Assembly (NCBI GenBank): GCA_021847995.1
Contig: JAJZNE010000006.1
Span: 1 to 52,488 of the forward strand
From: Pseudomonadota bacterium
GTDB taxonomy: Bacteria > Pseudomonadota > Alphaproteobacteria > Acetobacterales > Acetobacteraceae
Reading direction: 5' to 3'
DNA length: 52,488 bases
The notes below the pieces were generated by a model. The model ran no database searches. It was not told the origin of the DNA and saw only the letters and a list, made by a program, of their open reading frames with translations. The position numbers were made by a program, and so were the translations under genes. Shown one piece after another: positions 25,068 through 34,041 of this stretch; position 1 is the first letter of the stretch, and each line of letters begins with the position of its first letter.

Positions 25068-26389
25068 AGCGGCAGCACGCCGAACGCGACCGCGGCCACG
25101 GTCATCAGCAGCGAGGCGCCGAACAGCAACGGGATGGCGAAGCGCTGATGCGCGCCAAGCTCGATTCCGGCCAGACCGACGATCAGGAACGTCGCCGGCG
25201 TCAGCGGGCTGACCGGAAAGCCGACCGTCATCTGCCCGAGCAGGGCCGCCTGCGCCACCTGGATGGGCTGGCCGCCCAGCCCTTTCGTCACCTCCGCCAG
25301 CACCGGCAGCACGCCGAAATAGAAGCTGTCAGGATCGAACAGCAGGCTCAGCGGCATCGACAGCACGCCGAGCACGACCGGGATGTGCTGCCCCGCGCCC
25401 GGCGGCACCTGTGCCACCGCGGCGTGCGCCATCGCCTTCAGCATGCCGGTGCCGGTCATGATGCCGGTGAAGGCGCCGGCGGCAAACAGGATGCCGGCCA
25501 TCAGCAGCGCTGCCCGCGCATGCGCGTCGATGCGTGCCCGCTGCTCCGCCGCGCCCGGGTAGTTGATGACAAGGGCGGCGACCGTGCCGAGCATGAACAT
25601 GACCACGGGATCGACCCAGCCGCCGATCATCACCGCCATGATCGCGACGGTGAGCGCGAGGTTCACGGCGAACCGCCCCGGCCGGCGCAGCCGCGCCTGT
25701 TCCGGCGTCAGGGCAGGCATCGGCGCCCGCTCCGCCGGCGCGGCTCCGGCCGCCAGCGCGCCGGCGGCGGTCGCCGTCAGGCCGAGCCGCCGTTCCTCCC
25801 GCTTGCCGAGCGCCCAGGCGACCGCGAACACATAGACCAGACCGACGACCTGCACGCCGATCATCGGCGTGAATATGGCGGCGACGGGGATCTTCAGTGC
25901 CGCCGCGGCGCGCAGCGTCGGCCCGGTCCAGGGCAGGAAGTTGACGCCCGCGGCAAGTGCCGCAGCACAGGCAAGCACGCGCCGGTCCATGCCCAGTGCC
26001 AGATAGACCGGCAACATCGCCGGGATGGTGACCAGAAAGCAGACCGCGCCGGAGCCGTCGAGGTGGATCAGGAGGGCCAGCAGCGCGGTGCCGACGACAA
26101 TGCGCGTCGGCCGGCTGCCGACGCTGTGCAGGATGCGCGCGATGATCGGATCCAGCATGCCGGCATCGGTCATGATGCCGAAATACAGGATAGCAAAAAC
26201 GAACATGCCGGCGACCGGCGCGATGGCGGAGATGCCGGCGACGATGAACTTGCCGGTGGCGAGGCCGAACCCGCCGAGCATGGCCGCCACCACCGGCACC
26301 GCGATCAGCGCCACCAGGGGCGACAGCAGGTTCAGCATGATGACGGCGAGCAGCACCAGCACGGTGAGCACGCCGAGTGCGGCGAGCAT
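25064..26389 (-). CDS. CitMHS family citrate/carboxylate symporter
   Basis: The 441-residue product is a polytopic membrane protein with around 12 hydrophobic segments. Family-typical regions include [18 protein letters not shown] at the N-terminus, [18 protein letters not shown] and [16 protein letters not shown]. Members import citrate-like carboxylates with protons or complexed with metal. The start is fixed by GGGAGGAACCC before the ATG; an upstream in-frame extension is ignored. It is the first gene of a five-gene operon and divergent from a LysR gene, so it probably brings in the operon's substrate. Confidence 0.88.
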   Translation of the reverse strand: MLAALGVLTVLVLLAVIMLNLLSPLVALIAVPVVAAMLGGFGLATGKFIVAGISAIAPVAGMFVFAILYFGIMTDAGMLDPIIARILHSVGSRPTRIVVGTALLALLIHLDGSGAVCFLVTIPAMLPVYLALGMDRRVLACAAALAAGVNFLPWTGPTLRAAAALKIPVAAIFTPMIGVQVVGLVYVFAVAWALGKREERRLGLTATAAGALAAGAAPAERAPMPALTPEQARLRRPGRFAVNLALTVAIMAVMIGGWVDPVVMFMLGTVAALVINYPGAAEQRARIDAHARAALLMAGILFAAGAFTGIMTGTGMLKAMAHAAVAQVPPGAGQHIPVVLGVLSMPLSLLFDPDSFYFGVLPVLAEVTKGLGGQPIQVAQAALLGQMTVGFPVSPLTPATFLIVGLAGIELGAHQRFAIPLLFGASLLMTVAAVAFGVLPL

Positions 26390-26466
26390 GGGTTCCTCCC
26401 TGGAACCTCGACAGTGGCGTCCGGAGGCGAGGCCGCACACAGGGCGATCATTGACAGCCAGCCACC

Positions 26467-26493
26467 TATACAACAACCAGCATTGTTCCTATA
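26467..26493. promoter_or_regulatory. Candidate LysR-type operator
   Basis: AACAA (26472-26476) and TTGTT (26483-26487) flank six bases, and TATA occurs on each side (26467-26470 and 26490-26493). The dyad lies between the CitMHS operon and the divergent LysR gene, the expected place for a LysR binding box. The region is AT-rich against its surroundings. Confidence 0.55.
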
Positions 26494-26505
26494 ATTCCAT
26501 GCGCC

Positions 26506-27405
26506 ATGCGCATAGACTTTACCCCTCACCATCTCGCTATCTTCCTTGCCGTCATCCGTACCGGTAGCTTCAGCCGCGCTGCCGTTGAATGCGGACTGTC
26601 GCAGCCGGCGCTGAGCCGCACGATCCAGGCGATCGAGGATGCGCTCGGCCAGCGCCTGTTCGACCGTACCACGCGCCACCTCGATCTCACGCCTACCGGG
26701 CGCGAGCTGCACCCGATCGCGGAACGGCTGGTGACCGAGTTCGACAGCGCCTTCGATGAGCTGGCGGAGTTCATCGCGGGGCGGCGAGGTCGGATCGTGG
26801 TCGCGGCGCTGCCGTCGGTCTGTGCCGTGCTGCTGCCGCGCGCCATTGCCGCCTTCCGCGCCGATCATCCTGGCGTCGATGTCCTGATCCGGGACGGGCT
26901 GGCCGGCAGCGTGGCGGATGCGATCACGGGCGGACGTGCGGATCTGGGCCTCACTGTTCGCCCGCTGCCGGAGGCGCACCTGTCCTACCGGACGCTGCTC
27001 GCCGATGAATTCGGGCTGGTGTGCCGCGCCGACGACCCGCTGGCAGGCAGCACGCCGATCCCCTGGGCGGTGTTCGGGACACGGAACTTCATCGCCATGC
27101 ACCCGACCAGCAGCGTACGTGCGATGACCGATGCCGCCTTTCTGCAAGCCGGCATCGCGGTCCGGCCGCTCTATGAATGCGCGTTCCTCGGCACCACCGG
27201 CAACCTGGTCGCCGCCGGCCTCGGCATCACCGCGCTGCCGCGTCTGACCTTGCCGCTGACGGGTGCCGGCGGGCTGGCGTGGCGGCCATTGGTGGAACCG
27301 TCGCTGCAACGCGCGCTCGGCGTGCTGACGCGCGTCGGGCGCACGCTGTCGCCGGCGGCGTCGCAGTTCGTCGCCGTGCTCGCCAGCGTCGCCGCATCAG
27401 CCTGA
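26506..27405 (+). CDS. LysR family transcriptional regulator
   Basis: The 299-residue product has the N-terminal winged helix-turn-helix (HLAIFLAVIRTGSFSRAAVECGLSQPALSRTI) and a C-terminal periplasmic-binding-like effector domain. It is divergent from the CitMHS-AtuA-esterase operon with a clear dyad between them, so it probably controls that operon, with its substrate or a product as co-inducer. Its last nine bases overlap the 3' end of the convergent M20 peptidase gene. Confidence 0.92.
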   Translation: MRIDFTPHHLAIFLAVIRTGSFSRAAVECGLSQPALSRTIQAIEDALGQRLFDRTTRHLDLTPTGRELHPIAERLVTEFDSAFDELAEFIAGRRGRIVVAALPSVCAVLLPRAIAAFRADHPGVDVLIRDGLAGSVADAITGGRADLGLTVRPLPEAHLSYRTLLADEFGLVCRADDPLAGSTPIPWAVFGTRNFIAMHPTSSVRAMTDAAFLQAGIAVRPLYECAFLGTTGNLVAAGLGITALPRLTLPLTGAGGLAWRPLVEPSLQRALGVLTRVGRTLSPAASQFVAVLASVAASA

Positions 27406-28779
27406 CGCGGGCGCCGCGCGGCCGAGATGGCTGAGCAGCGCCGCGCCGGTGCGGATGCCGGCGAAGAAGCAGTCGAGCCTGATGTTCTCGTTCGGCGCGT
27501 GATTGGCTTCGTCGGCATTTGCGTAGGGCACGACGAAGGCAGGAATGCCGAGGATCCTGGTGAACACGTAGTCCGGCAGGCTGCCGCCGAGCGAGGGGAA
27601 GAGCAGCGGTGCCGTCGCGTGCGCGGCGATGATTGCCGTGCGGATCGGCGCGGCGAAGGGCGAGTCCATCGGCGTGCGCGACGGCTCCATGCCGTGCATC
27701 GGCACGAATTCGACATCCGGCGCGTGGCGCGCGACATGGGCCGCGACCTTCGCCAGCACGTCGGCCGGCGTCTGCGCCCGCACCAGCCGGATGTCGCATT
27801 TGACGAAGGCCTCGTGCGGCAGCACGGTCTTGCTGCCGGGCCCGGCATAGCCGCCGTGCATGCCGTTGATGGTGAGCGTCGGGTGGAACATCAGCCGCTC
27901 GTAGAACGGCCGCCCCGCCGGCGCGTCGAGTTCGGAAAGCCCGAGTTCCCGGCGCAGCGCATCGAGATCGAGCGGCAGTTCCGCCGCCGCCGCGCGCTCC
28001 GCGTTGGTGGGCGGGATCACTGCGTCGTGCAGGCCGTCGATGGTGATAGTGCCGTCCGGCGCCTTCATCGTCGCCAGCAGATGCACGAGGCGCCACAGCG
28101 GGTTCGGCGCGACGCCGCCGAAATTGCCGGAATGCAGGTCGCGCGCCGCGCCGCGCGCCCGCAATTCGAAGGAGGCGACCCCGCGCACGCCGAAGATCAC
28201 GGTCGGGCGGCCGGACGGATGCAGCGGCCCGTCGGCGGTGATGGCGAGGTCGGCGCGCAGACGGTCGCGATGCGTGCCCACGAATTCGGCGATGTGCGGG
28301 CTGCCGATCTCCTCCTCGCCCTCCAGCAGCAATACGACATTGCACGGAAGGCGGCCGTGCACCGCGAGATGCGCCTCGATCGCGAGGATCTGCGCGAAAT
28401 GCTGGCCCTTGTTGTCGCCGGCGCCGCGGGCATAGAGCCGGCCGTCGCGGATCGTAGGCGTGAAGGGCGGGCTGATCCAGGCATCGAGCGGGTCGGGCGG
28501 CTGCACGTCGTAGTGCCCGTACAGCAGCACCGTCGGCGCGCCCGGCGCACCGTCCCACCGCGCCAGCACCATCGGGTGGTTCGCGGTCGGCACCGTCTCC
28601 GCCTGCAGGCCGATATCGCGCAGCAGGCGCACCAGCAGTGCCGCGACCTCCGCGATGCCGACATTCTGCGCGCTGATGCTGGGATGGCGCAGATATTCGA
28701 TCAGCCGCGCCAGCGCCCGTTCCTCGCCGGCGGCCAGATGGGCGAACACGCGCGCGAGCGCGTCGTCGGGGTCGGTCAT
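27397..28779 (-). CDS. M20 family metallopeptidase/dipeptidase
   Basis: The 460-residue product is an M20 peptidase. Zinc-site motifs are visible: LLYGHYDVQPPDP (His and Asp), ARGAGDNKGQHFA (bridging Asp), LLLEGEEEIGS (catalytic Glu pair) and a late His in DEANHAPNEN. The HYDVQP pattern places it with the dipeptidase/CNDP-like branch. Its ATG overlaps the HyuA stop as ATGA. In hyu operons such enzymes often hydrolyse N-carbamoyl or N-acyl amino acids after ring opening, so it may complete the pathway. Confidence 0.9.
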   Translation of the reverse strand: MTDPDDALARVFAHLAAGEERALARLIEYLRHPSISAQNVGIAEVAALLVRLLRDIGLQAETVPTANHPMVLARWDGAPGAPTVLLYGHYDVQPPDPLDAWISPPFTPTIRDGRLYARGAGDNKGQHFAQILAIEAHLAVHGRLPCNVVLLLEGEEEIGSPHIAEFVGTHRDRLRADLAITADGPLHPSGRPTVIFGVRGVASFELRARGAARDLHSGNFGGVAPNPLWRLVHLLATMKAPDGTITIDGLHDAVIPPTNAERAAAAELPLDLDALRRELGLSELDAPAGRPFYERLMFHPTLTINGMHGGYAGPGSKTVLPHEAFVKCDIRLVRAQTPADVLAKVAAHVARHAPDVEFVPMHGMEPSRTPMDSPFAAPIRTAIIAAHATAPLLFPSLGGSLPDYVFTRILGIPAFVVPYANADEANHAPNENIRLDCFFAGIRTGAALLSHLGRAAPASG

Positions 28780-30818
28780 GCGGTTCGCTCCGTGTCGCGG
28801 GTCAGCAGGATGGCGCCGGAGGGATGCACGGCGCCCGACCATCCGGGCGGAATCAGCGTGGTCGCATCAAGCTGCGTGACGATGGCGGGGCCGGCGAGCC
28901 GGTCGCCGGCGCCGAGGGCGGCGCGCGCATGGAGCGGCACGCGCCGCGCGCCGTCGGCGAACTGCACCGGCCACGTGCCGGTCGCCGTCGCGCCGCCGCC
29001 CGCCGGCAGCGACGCCGCCACCGGATGGGGCATGCGGCCGAGCGCCTCCACGCGCAGCGTCACCAACTCCACCGGGCGGTCCAGCGCGAAGCCGTAGAGC
29101 GCCGCGTGCGCTTCGGCGAACGCCGTGCGCAGCGCCGCCGCCGGCGCGGTCCAGGCGACGGCGATCTCCCCGCCCTGACCCTGGTAGCGCAGCAGGGCGA
29201 TGCGATGCAGCGTCCGTGCCGCCGGCGCCACCTGCTCGGCGGCGAACCAGTCGGCGGCCTGGCGTTCGAGGGCGGCGAACACCTCGGCCGCCGCGTCGGC
29301 GTCGATCGCGCCGGCCTGCGGCAGGGTGCGGCTGAATCCGGCTTTCAGGTCGGCGGCGAGCAACCCGTCGGCGCACAGCACGCCGGGCGCGGGCGGGATC
29401 AGCACCTGCGCGATGCCGAGCAGGGATGCCAGCGCGCAGCCATGCAGCGGCCCGGCGCCGCCGAACGCGACCAGCGCGAAATCCCGCGGGTCGTGTCCGC
29501 GTTCGACCGACACCACGCGCAGCGCGCCGACCATATTGTTGTCGATGATGGGAAGGATGCCGCGCGCCGCCTCCGTCGTCGAAAGCCCGAGCGGCGCTGC
29601 GACGCCGTGGCGGACGGCCGCCGCGGCTGCCGCCGCATCCAGCGCCATTTCGCCGCCCAGCAGGTGCGCCGGCAGATGGCCGAGCACGACATGCGCGTCG
29701 GTGACGGTCGGCGCCGTGCCGCCGTTGCCATAGGCGGCGGGGCCGGGCACCGCGCCGGCGCTGTCCGGCCCGACGGTAAGGGCGCCGTTGACGACGCGCG
29801 CGACGGAACCGCCGCCGGCGCCGATCGTCACCATATCGACCATCGGCAGCGGCAACGGGGCGCTGCCGACCTGCCCGTGCTGCGTCAGGCCGATCCGTCC
29901 GCCCCGGATCAGGCAGATATCGGCGCTGGTGCCGCCGATATCGACGGTGATGATGTCGTGAAGGCCGCACGCCGCCGCCACGGCGCGCGCGCCCACCACC
30001 CCCGCCGCCGGGCCGGAGAGCGCGGTGAGCGCGGGCACGCGCTGCACCGAGGCCGCGCCGGCGACACCGCCGTTCGACTGCATCAGCAGCAGCGGCGCGG
30101 CGACCCCGGCCTGCGTCAACCGCGTCTGCAATCGCCCGACATACTGCGCGACGCCCGGCATCACCACGGCGTTCAGCACCGTCGCCTGCGTGCGCTCATA
30201 TTCGCGCACCACCGGCAGCACGTCGGCCGACGCGGTGACGGCGATGCCCGGCAGCGCCGCGCGCAGCAGCGCCGCCACGCGCTGCTCATGCGCCGGATTG
30301 GCGTAGGCGTGCAGCAGGCAGACCGCGACCGCCTGCACGCCCAGCCGCCGGCACGCTTCGGCGGCCGCCTGCACGCTCGCCTCATCGAGCGGGGTCAGCA
30401 CCGCGCCGCCGGGGCCGATGCGTTCGACGACCTCCAGCACGCGCGCGGCCGGCACCGGGCGCGGCGGTTTCACCCAGGCGTGCAGATTGGCGTGGCGCGG
30501 AATGTCCTGCCGCCCGATCGTGAGCACGTGGCGGAAGCCCGCCGTCGTCACCAGCGCTGCGATCGCGCCCTTGCCCTCCAGGATCATGTTCGTCGCGACC
30601 GTGGTGCCGTGCAGCACCCGCGCCAGTGCCGGCGCGGTGTCCCCGGCCGCCGCCAGCGCGCGCCCGATGCCGGCCATGAAGGCGCGCGACGGGTCGGCGG
30701 GGTCGCTCGGCGTCTTGGCGCGCCAGAGGCGTCCGCTCACCGTGTCAAGCAGCGCGACATCGGTGAAGGTGCCGCCGATATCGACGGCGACGGCAAGGGC
30801 GCGCTCAGTCGAGGACAT
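28776..30818 (-). CDS. hyuA: Hydantoinase/oxoprolinase subunit A
   Basis: The 680-residue product has the HyuA domain order: N-terminal ASKHA-like segment (VAVDIGGTFTDVALLD), hydantoinase A core (DIITVDIGGTSADICLI, MVTIGAGGGSVA, FGGAGPLHGCALA) and a C-terminal domain. With HyuB it forms ATP-dependent hydantoinases, 5-oxoprolinases or acetone carboxylase relatives; the exact substrate is not evident. The ATG (MSSTERALA) lies 14 bases inside the end of hyuB, which implies coupling. Confidence 0.9.
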   Translation of the reverse strand: MSSTERALAVAVDIGGTFTDVALLDTVSGRLWRAKTPSDPADPSRAFMAGIGRALAAAGDTAPALARVLHGTTVATNMILEGKGAIAALVTTAGFRHVLTIGRQDIPRHANLHAWVKPPRPVPAARVLEVVERIGPGGAVLTPLDEASVQAAAEACRRLGVQAVAVCLLHAYANPAHEQRVAALLRAALPGIAVTASADVLPVVREYERTQATVLNAVVMPGVAQYVGRLQTRLTQAGVAAPLLLMQSNGGVAGAASVQRVPALTALSGPAAGVVGARAVAAACGLHDIITVDIGGTSADICLIRGGRIGLTQHGQVGSAPLPLPMVDMVTIGAGGGSVARVVNGALTVGPDSAGAVPGPAAYGNGGTAPTVTDAHVVLGHLPAHLLGGEMALDAAAAAAAVRHGVAAPLGLSTTEAARGILPIIDNNMVGALRVVSVERGHDPRDFALVAFGGAGPLHGCALASLLGIAQVLIPPAPGVLCADGLLAADLKAGFSRTLPQAGAIDADAAAEVFAALERQAADWFAAEQVAPAARTLHRIALLRYQGQGGEIAVAWTAPAAALRTAFAEAHAALYGFALDRPVELVTLRVEALGRMPHPVAASLPAGGGATATGTWPVQFADGARRVPLHARAALGAGDRLAGPAIVTQLDATTLIPPGWSGAVHPSGAILLTRDTERTA

Positions 30819-32631
30819 CGACGTAGCGATGGCGATGGAACGCGCCGACCGGCGGCGGCGCGGCCCGCAGCGCCGCGGTCGCCGCGGCATCGACGGCGCC
30901 GTCGGCGATGACGACGCCGTACTCGGCCCGTGCCGCGGCAACACTGACGAAGCCGCCCAGCACGTCCGCCAGCACCGCCTCCGCCGGCCGCGTGAAGGGC
31001 GGGCCGTGGCCGCCGCCGCCGCCGGTCTCGATGCGCAGCACGTCGCCGCGGCAGAGGACGTGGCCGTCGGACAGCGGCGGCAGTTCGCGGGACGCGGGCG
31101 TGCCGGGATTGACCACCGCGCGCCCGCTGCCGCCCTGCTTGCCGCCGGCGAAGCCCCAGGGCGGGTTGCGCACGCTGTCGATGCGCACCGCCAGCACCGC
31201 TTCGTCGGCCAGCACCTCGTATTCGCGCACGATGCCGCAGCCGCCGCGATGCCGCCCGGCGCCGCCGGAATCGCAGACGATGCCATACTGGCGCACGCGG
31301 AACGGATAGCCGAGTTCCAGGAACTCGACCGGATAATTCTCCTGCGCCACGAAATAGACGGCATCGATCCCGTCCGCCTGTGGTCGGGCGCCGTAGCCGA
31401 CGCCGATGCCGTCGGTGAGCAGGAACGGCACGGGCACGCCGCCGGTCCCGCGCAGGGCGCCGCGCAGCAGGATGATGACATAGGCCGAATGCGCCGCCGG
31501 CGCGGCACCGCCGGCGACGTTGACGAGGCCGTTGAGGGCGGCCAGCACGCGCATCATCGTCAGGCCCCGCATGCCGAGCGGCGCCGGAAAGCGTGGCGCC
31601 AGCAGGGAACCTTCGCGCAGCCGCACCTCGTCCAGCGCCTGCGGGCCGCCGGCATTGCACACCTGCGCCGCGTCGCCGCCGAGGTAATAAAGGCCGAGCG
31701 CCATGCCCGGCACGTCGCGGTTCATCAGGAAATTGACCGGGCCGGGGGCTTCGTCGTCGGTCGCCGTGGCATCGAAGACGAAGCGGTCCGCGCCGTCGGC
31801 GCCGCGCGCGCGGGTGAGGGCAAGGCGGATGCGGAACGGGCCGTTGCCGTGGCCGTCGCTGTCGATCGCGTCGGTGAAGCGGTGCGTGCCATAGTCGAAA
31901 TCCCGCGCCAGCGCGGCGCGGACCAGATGGCGGGTGCGGGCGAGCAACTGCCGCAGCCCGTCGGCGACGATGGCGGCGCCGAAGCGCGCCACCACCTCCT
32001 CCATCCGCCGCACGCCGAGCCGCACGCTCGCCATCAGCGCGCGCATGTCGCCGAGGCTCTGGTCGGGGAAGCGGGAATTGCGGTGGAAGATCGCCAGCGC
32101 CGCCTCGTTCGCGACACCGGCGGCGACGAGGCGGACCGGTGGGATGATGATGCCCTCCTGGAAGATGTCGGTGGCGTCGGGGCTGATGGAGCCGGCGCGC
32201 AGCCCGCCGATATCGGCGAAATGCGCCCATGCCATCACGAACGCGCAGCGCGCGCCGGCATGGAAGACGGGTGCCAGCAGCACCTGATCGTTGGAGTGGG
32301 AGACGGCGCCGCGCGAACCGTAGCAGTCGTTGTACCAGTAGACGTCGCCCGCCTGCATCGTGGCGGGCGGGAAGGCGGCGAACACCGGGCCGGTGATGTC
32401 GCCGAACACCGGCACGTTGGACCCGACCGCCATCACGCCGTCGGCGTCGAACAGCGCGGTATAGAAGTCCTTCTTCTCGCGGATGAAGGCGGAGATCGCC
32501 GTGCGCTCCAGCAGGGCCTCCATCTCGGCCTGTGCCGCGCGCACGGCGCCGCGCAGGATCTCGAGCGTGACCGGGTCGCAGGCGGACGGTGCCGGCGGCG
32601 GCGCGGGTGCCGGCTCAGTCAAGCGGGGCAT
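30805..32631 (-). CDS. hyuB: Hydantoinase/oxoprolinase subunit B
   Basis: The 608-residue product is HyuB: it starts with CDPVTLEILRGAVRAAQAEM and carries FGDITGPVF, YNDCYGSRGAVSHSNDQVL and a terminal Gly-rich block TGGGGGHGPPF, all typical. It partners with HyuA in an ATP-dependent amidohydrolase. The start overlaps the end of the MFS gene by 17 bases. Gene order is transporter, hyuB, hyuA, M20 peptidase. Confidence 0.9.
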   Translation of the reverse strand: MPRLTEPAPAPPPAPSACDPVTLEILRGAVRAAQAEMEALLERTAISAFIREKKDFYTALFDADGVMAVGSNVPVFGDITGPVFAAFPPATMQAGDVYWYNDCYGSRGAVSHSNDQVLLAPVFHAGARCAFVMAWAHFADIGGLRAGSISPDATDIFQEGIIIPPVRLVAAGVANEAALAIFHRNSRFPDQSLGDMRALMASVRLGVRRMEEVVARFGAAIVADGLRQLLARTRHLVRAALARDFDYGTHRFTDAIDSDGHGNGPFRIRLALTRARGADGADRFVFDATATDDEAPGPVNFLMNRDVPGMALGLYYLGGDAAQVCNAGGPQALDEVRLREGSLLAPRFPAPLGMRGLTMMRVLAALNGLVNVAGGAAPAAHSAYVIILLRGALRGTGGVPVPFLLTDGIGVGYGARPQADGIDAVYFVAQENYPVEFLELGYPFRVRQYGIVCDSGGAGRHRGGCGIVREYEVLADEAVLAVRIDSVRNPPWGFAGGKQGGSGRAVVNPGTPASRELPPLSDGHVLCRGDVLRIETGGGGGHGPPFTRPAEAVLADVLGGFVSVAAARAEYGVVIADGAVDAAATAALRAAPPPVGAFHRHRYVDVLD

Positions 32632-33934
32632 TCACCGGGTCCCTGACCGCGAGCAGCGTCGCCGTGCTGATCAGGCCCGCCAGCATGACATAGAGCGCGG
32701 GCGACAGCGGGCTTTCGGTCGCGCGGATCAGGAACGTGGCGATGAAGGGCGCGAAGCCGCCGAAGATCGTCACCGCGAAGCCGTAGCCGATGGAGAGTGC
32801 CGTGTAGCGCACGCGCGTCGGAAACAGCTCGCTGAGCACGGCGCAGAGCGGCCCGGCATACATCGCGAGCAGCACCGCCGCGATCGCCTGCGTCAGCATC
32901 AGGCCCGCCGTGTCGTGCAGGACGACGGCAAGCCGGAACAGCGGATAGCCGAGCAGCAGATAGCCCAGGGCCCCCGCCAGCAGCACCGGCCTGCGCCCCA
33001 CCCGGTCGGACAGCGCGCCCATCAACGGCGTCAGCACCGTCAGCACGACGGAGGCGACTGAAGTGGAATAGTAGGCGGCGGCCGGCGCAAGCCCGAGCTG
33101 GCCGACGGCGAAGCTCGGCATGAAGATGTTGAAGACGTAGTTGCCGACGGTGCCGACCACGGCAATGCCGAACGCGGCCAGCACCGGGCGCCGGTAGCGG
33201 GTGAAGCTGTCGCGCACCGGATGGGCGGCCAGACGGCGTTGCGCGGCGGCGCGGTCGAACTCCGGCGTCTCCAGCACGCGCGTGCGCAGATAAAGGCCGA
33301 TCGGCGCGAGCACGAAGCCGAGAATGAACGGAATGCGCCAGCCCCACGCCAGCATCGCCGCCCGGTCGAGCGTTGCGTTCAGCACCGCCGCGCACAGCGT
33401 CGCCGCGATCAGCGCGAGGCCGACGCTGAACTGTTGCAGGCTGCCGATGAGGCCGCGCCGGCCCGCGGGTGCGTATTCCACCAGGAACGCCGCCGCCCCG
33501 CCCCATTCGCCGCCGGTGGAAAATCCCTGCACCAGCCGGCACAGCACCAGCAGCGCCGGCGCCCAGAGGCCGATCGCGGCGTAGGAGGGAATGAGGCCGG
33601 TCAGCGCCGTGGCGCTCGCCATGAAACCGACCGTCAGCACCAGCGCCGCACGGCGCCCGTGCCGGTCGCCATAGGCACCGATGACGACGGCGCCGATCGG
33701 GCGCATCAGGAAGCCGACGCCGTAGGTCGCGAACGCCGACAGCAGCGACAGCACCGGATCGTGGCCGGGAAAGAAATTCGCCGCAAGCTGGGCCGCGAAC
33801 AGCCCGAAGATCATGAAGTCGAACAGTTCGACGAAATTGCCGACGGCACAGGAGACAATCGCACGCCGCCGCGTGCGTGCGGCATCCGGCCGCGCGACCG
33901 GCACGTTGGCAATGAACGCTTCCAAGGAAATCAT
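32615..33934 (-). CDS. MFS transporter, metabolite:H+ symporter (MHS) family
   Basis: The 439-residue product has about 12 membrane segments and MHS-family motifs: the loop 2-3 motif GAYGDRHGRRAAL, QGFSTGGEWGGAAAFLVEYAP and SELFPTRVRYTALSIGYG. Relatives move osmolytes, dicarboxylates or aromatic acids. As first gene of the hyu operon it probably imports the hydantoin-like or N-substituted substrate. The ATG has only a weak ribosome binding site, so the exact start is uncertain by some residues. Confidence 0.88.
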   Translation of the reverse strand: MISLEAFIANVPVARPDAARTRRRAIVSCAVGNFVELFDFMIFGLFAAQLAANFFPGHDPVLSLLSAFATYGVGFLMRPIGAVVIGAYGDRHGRRAALVLTVGFMASATALTGLIPSYAAIGLWAPALLVLCRLVQGFSTGGEWGGAAAFLVEYAPAGRRGLIGSLQQFSVGLALIAATLCAAVLNATLDRAAMLAWGWRIPFILGFVLAPIGLYLRTRVLETPEFDRAAAQRRLAAHPVRDSFTRYRRPVLAAFGIAVVGTVGNYVFNIFMPSFAVGQLGLAPAAAYYSTSVASVVLTVLTPLMGALSDRVGRRPVLLAGALGYLLLGYPLFRLAVVLHDTAGLMLTQAIAAVLLAMYAGPLCAVLSELFPTRVRYTALSIGYGFAVTIFGGFAPFIATFLIRATESPLSPALYVMLAGLISTATLLAVRDPVNAPLD

Positions 33935-34041
33935 CCTGCATTCCGCATGCTCACGGACGATAGGAAGCGGTGCGGCACGGCGTCAATCCCGAATTCCGGC
34001 GGTACGGCCGGAGCCGCGGCACCTGGCCGTACCGGCGCGGG

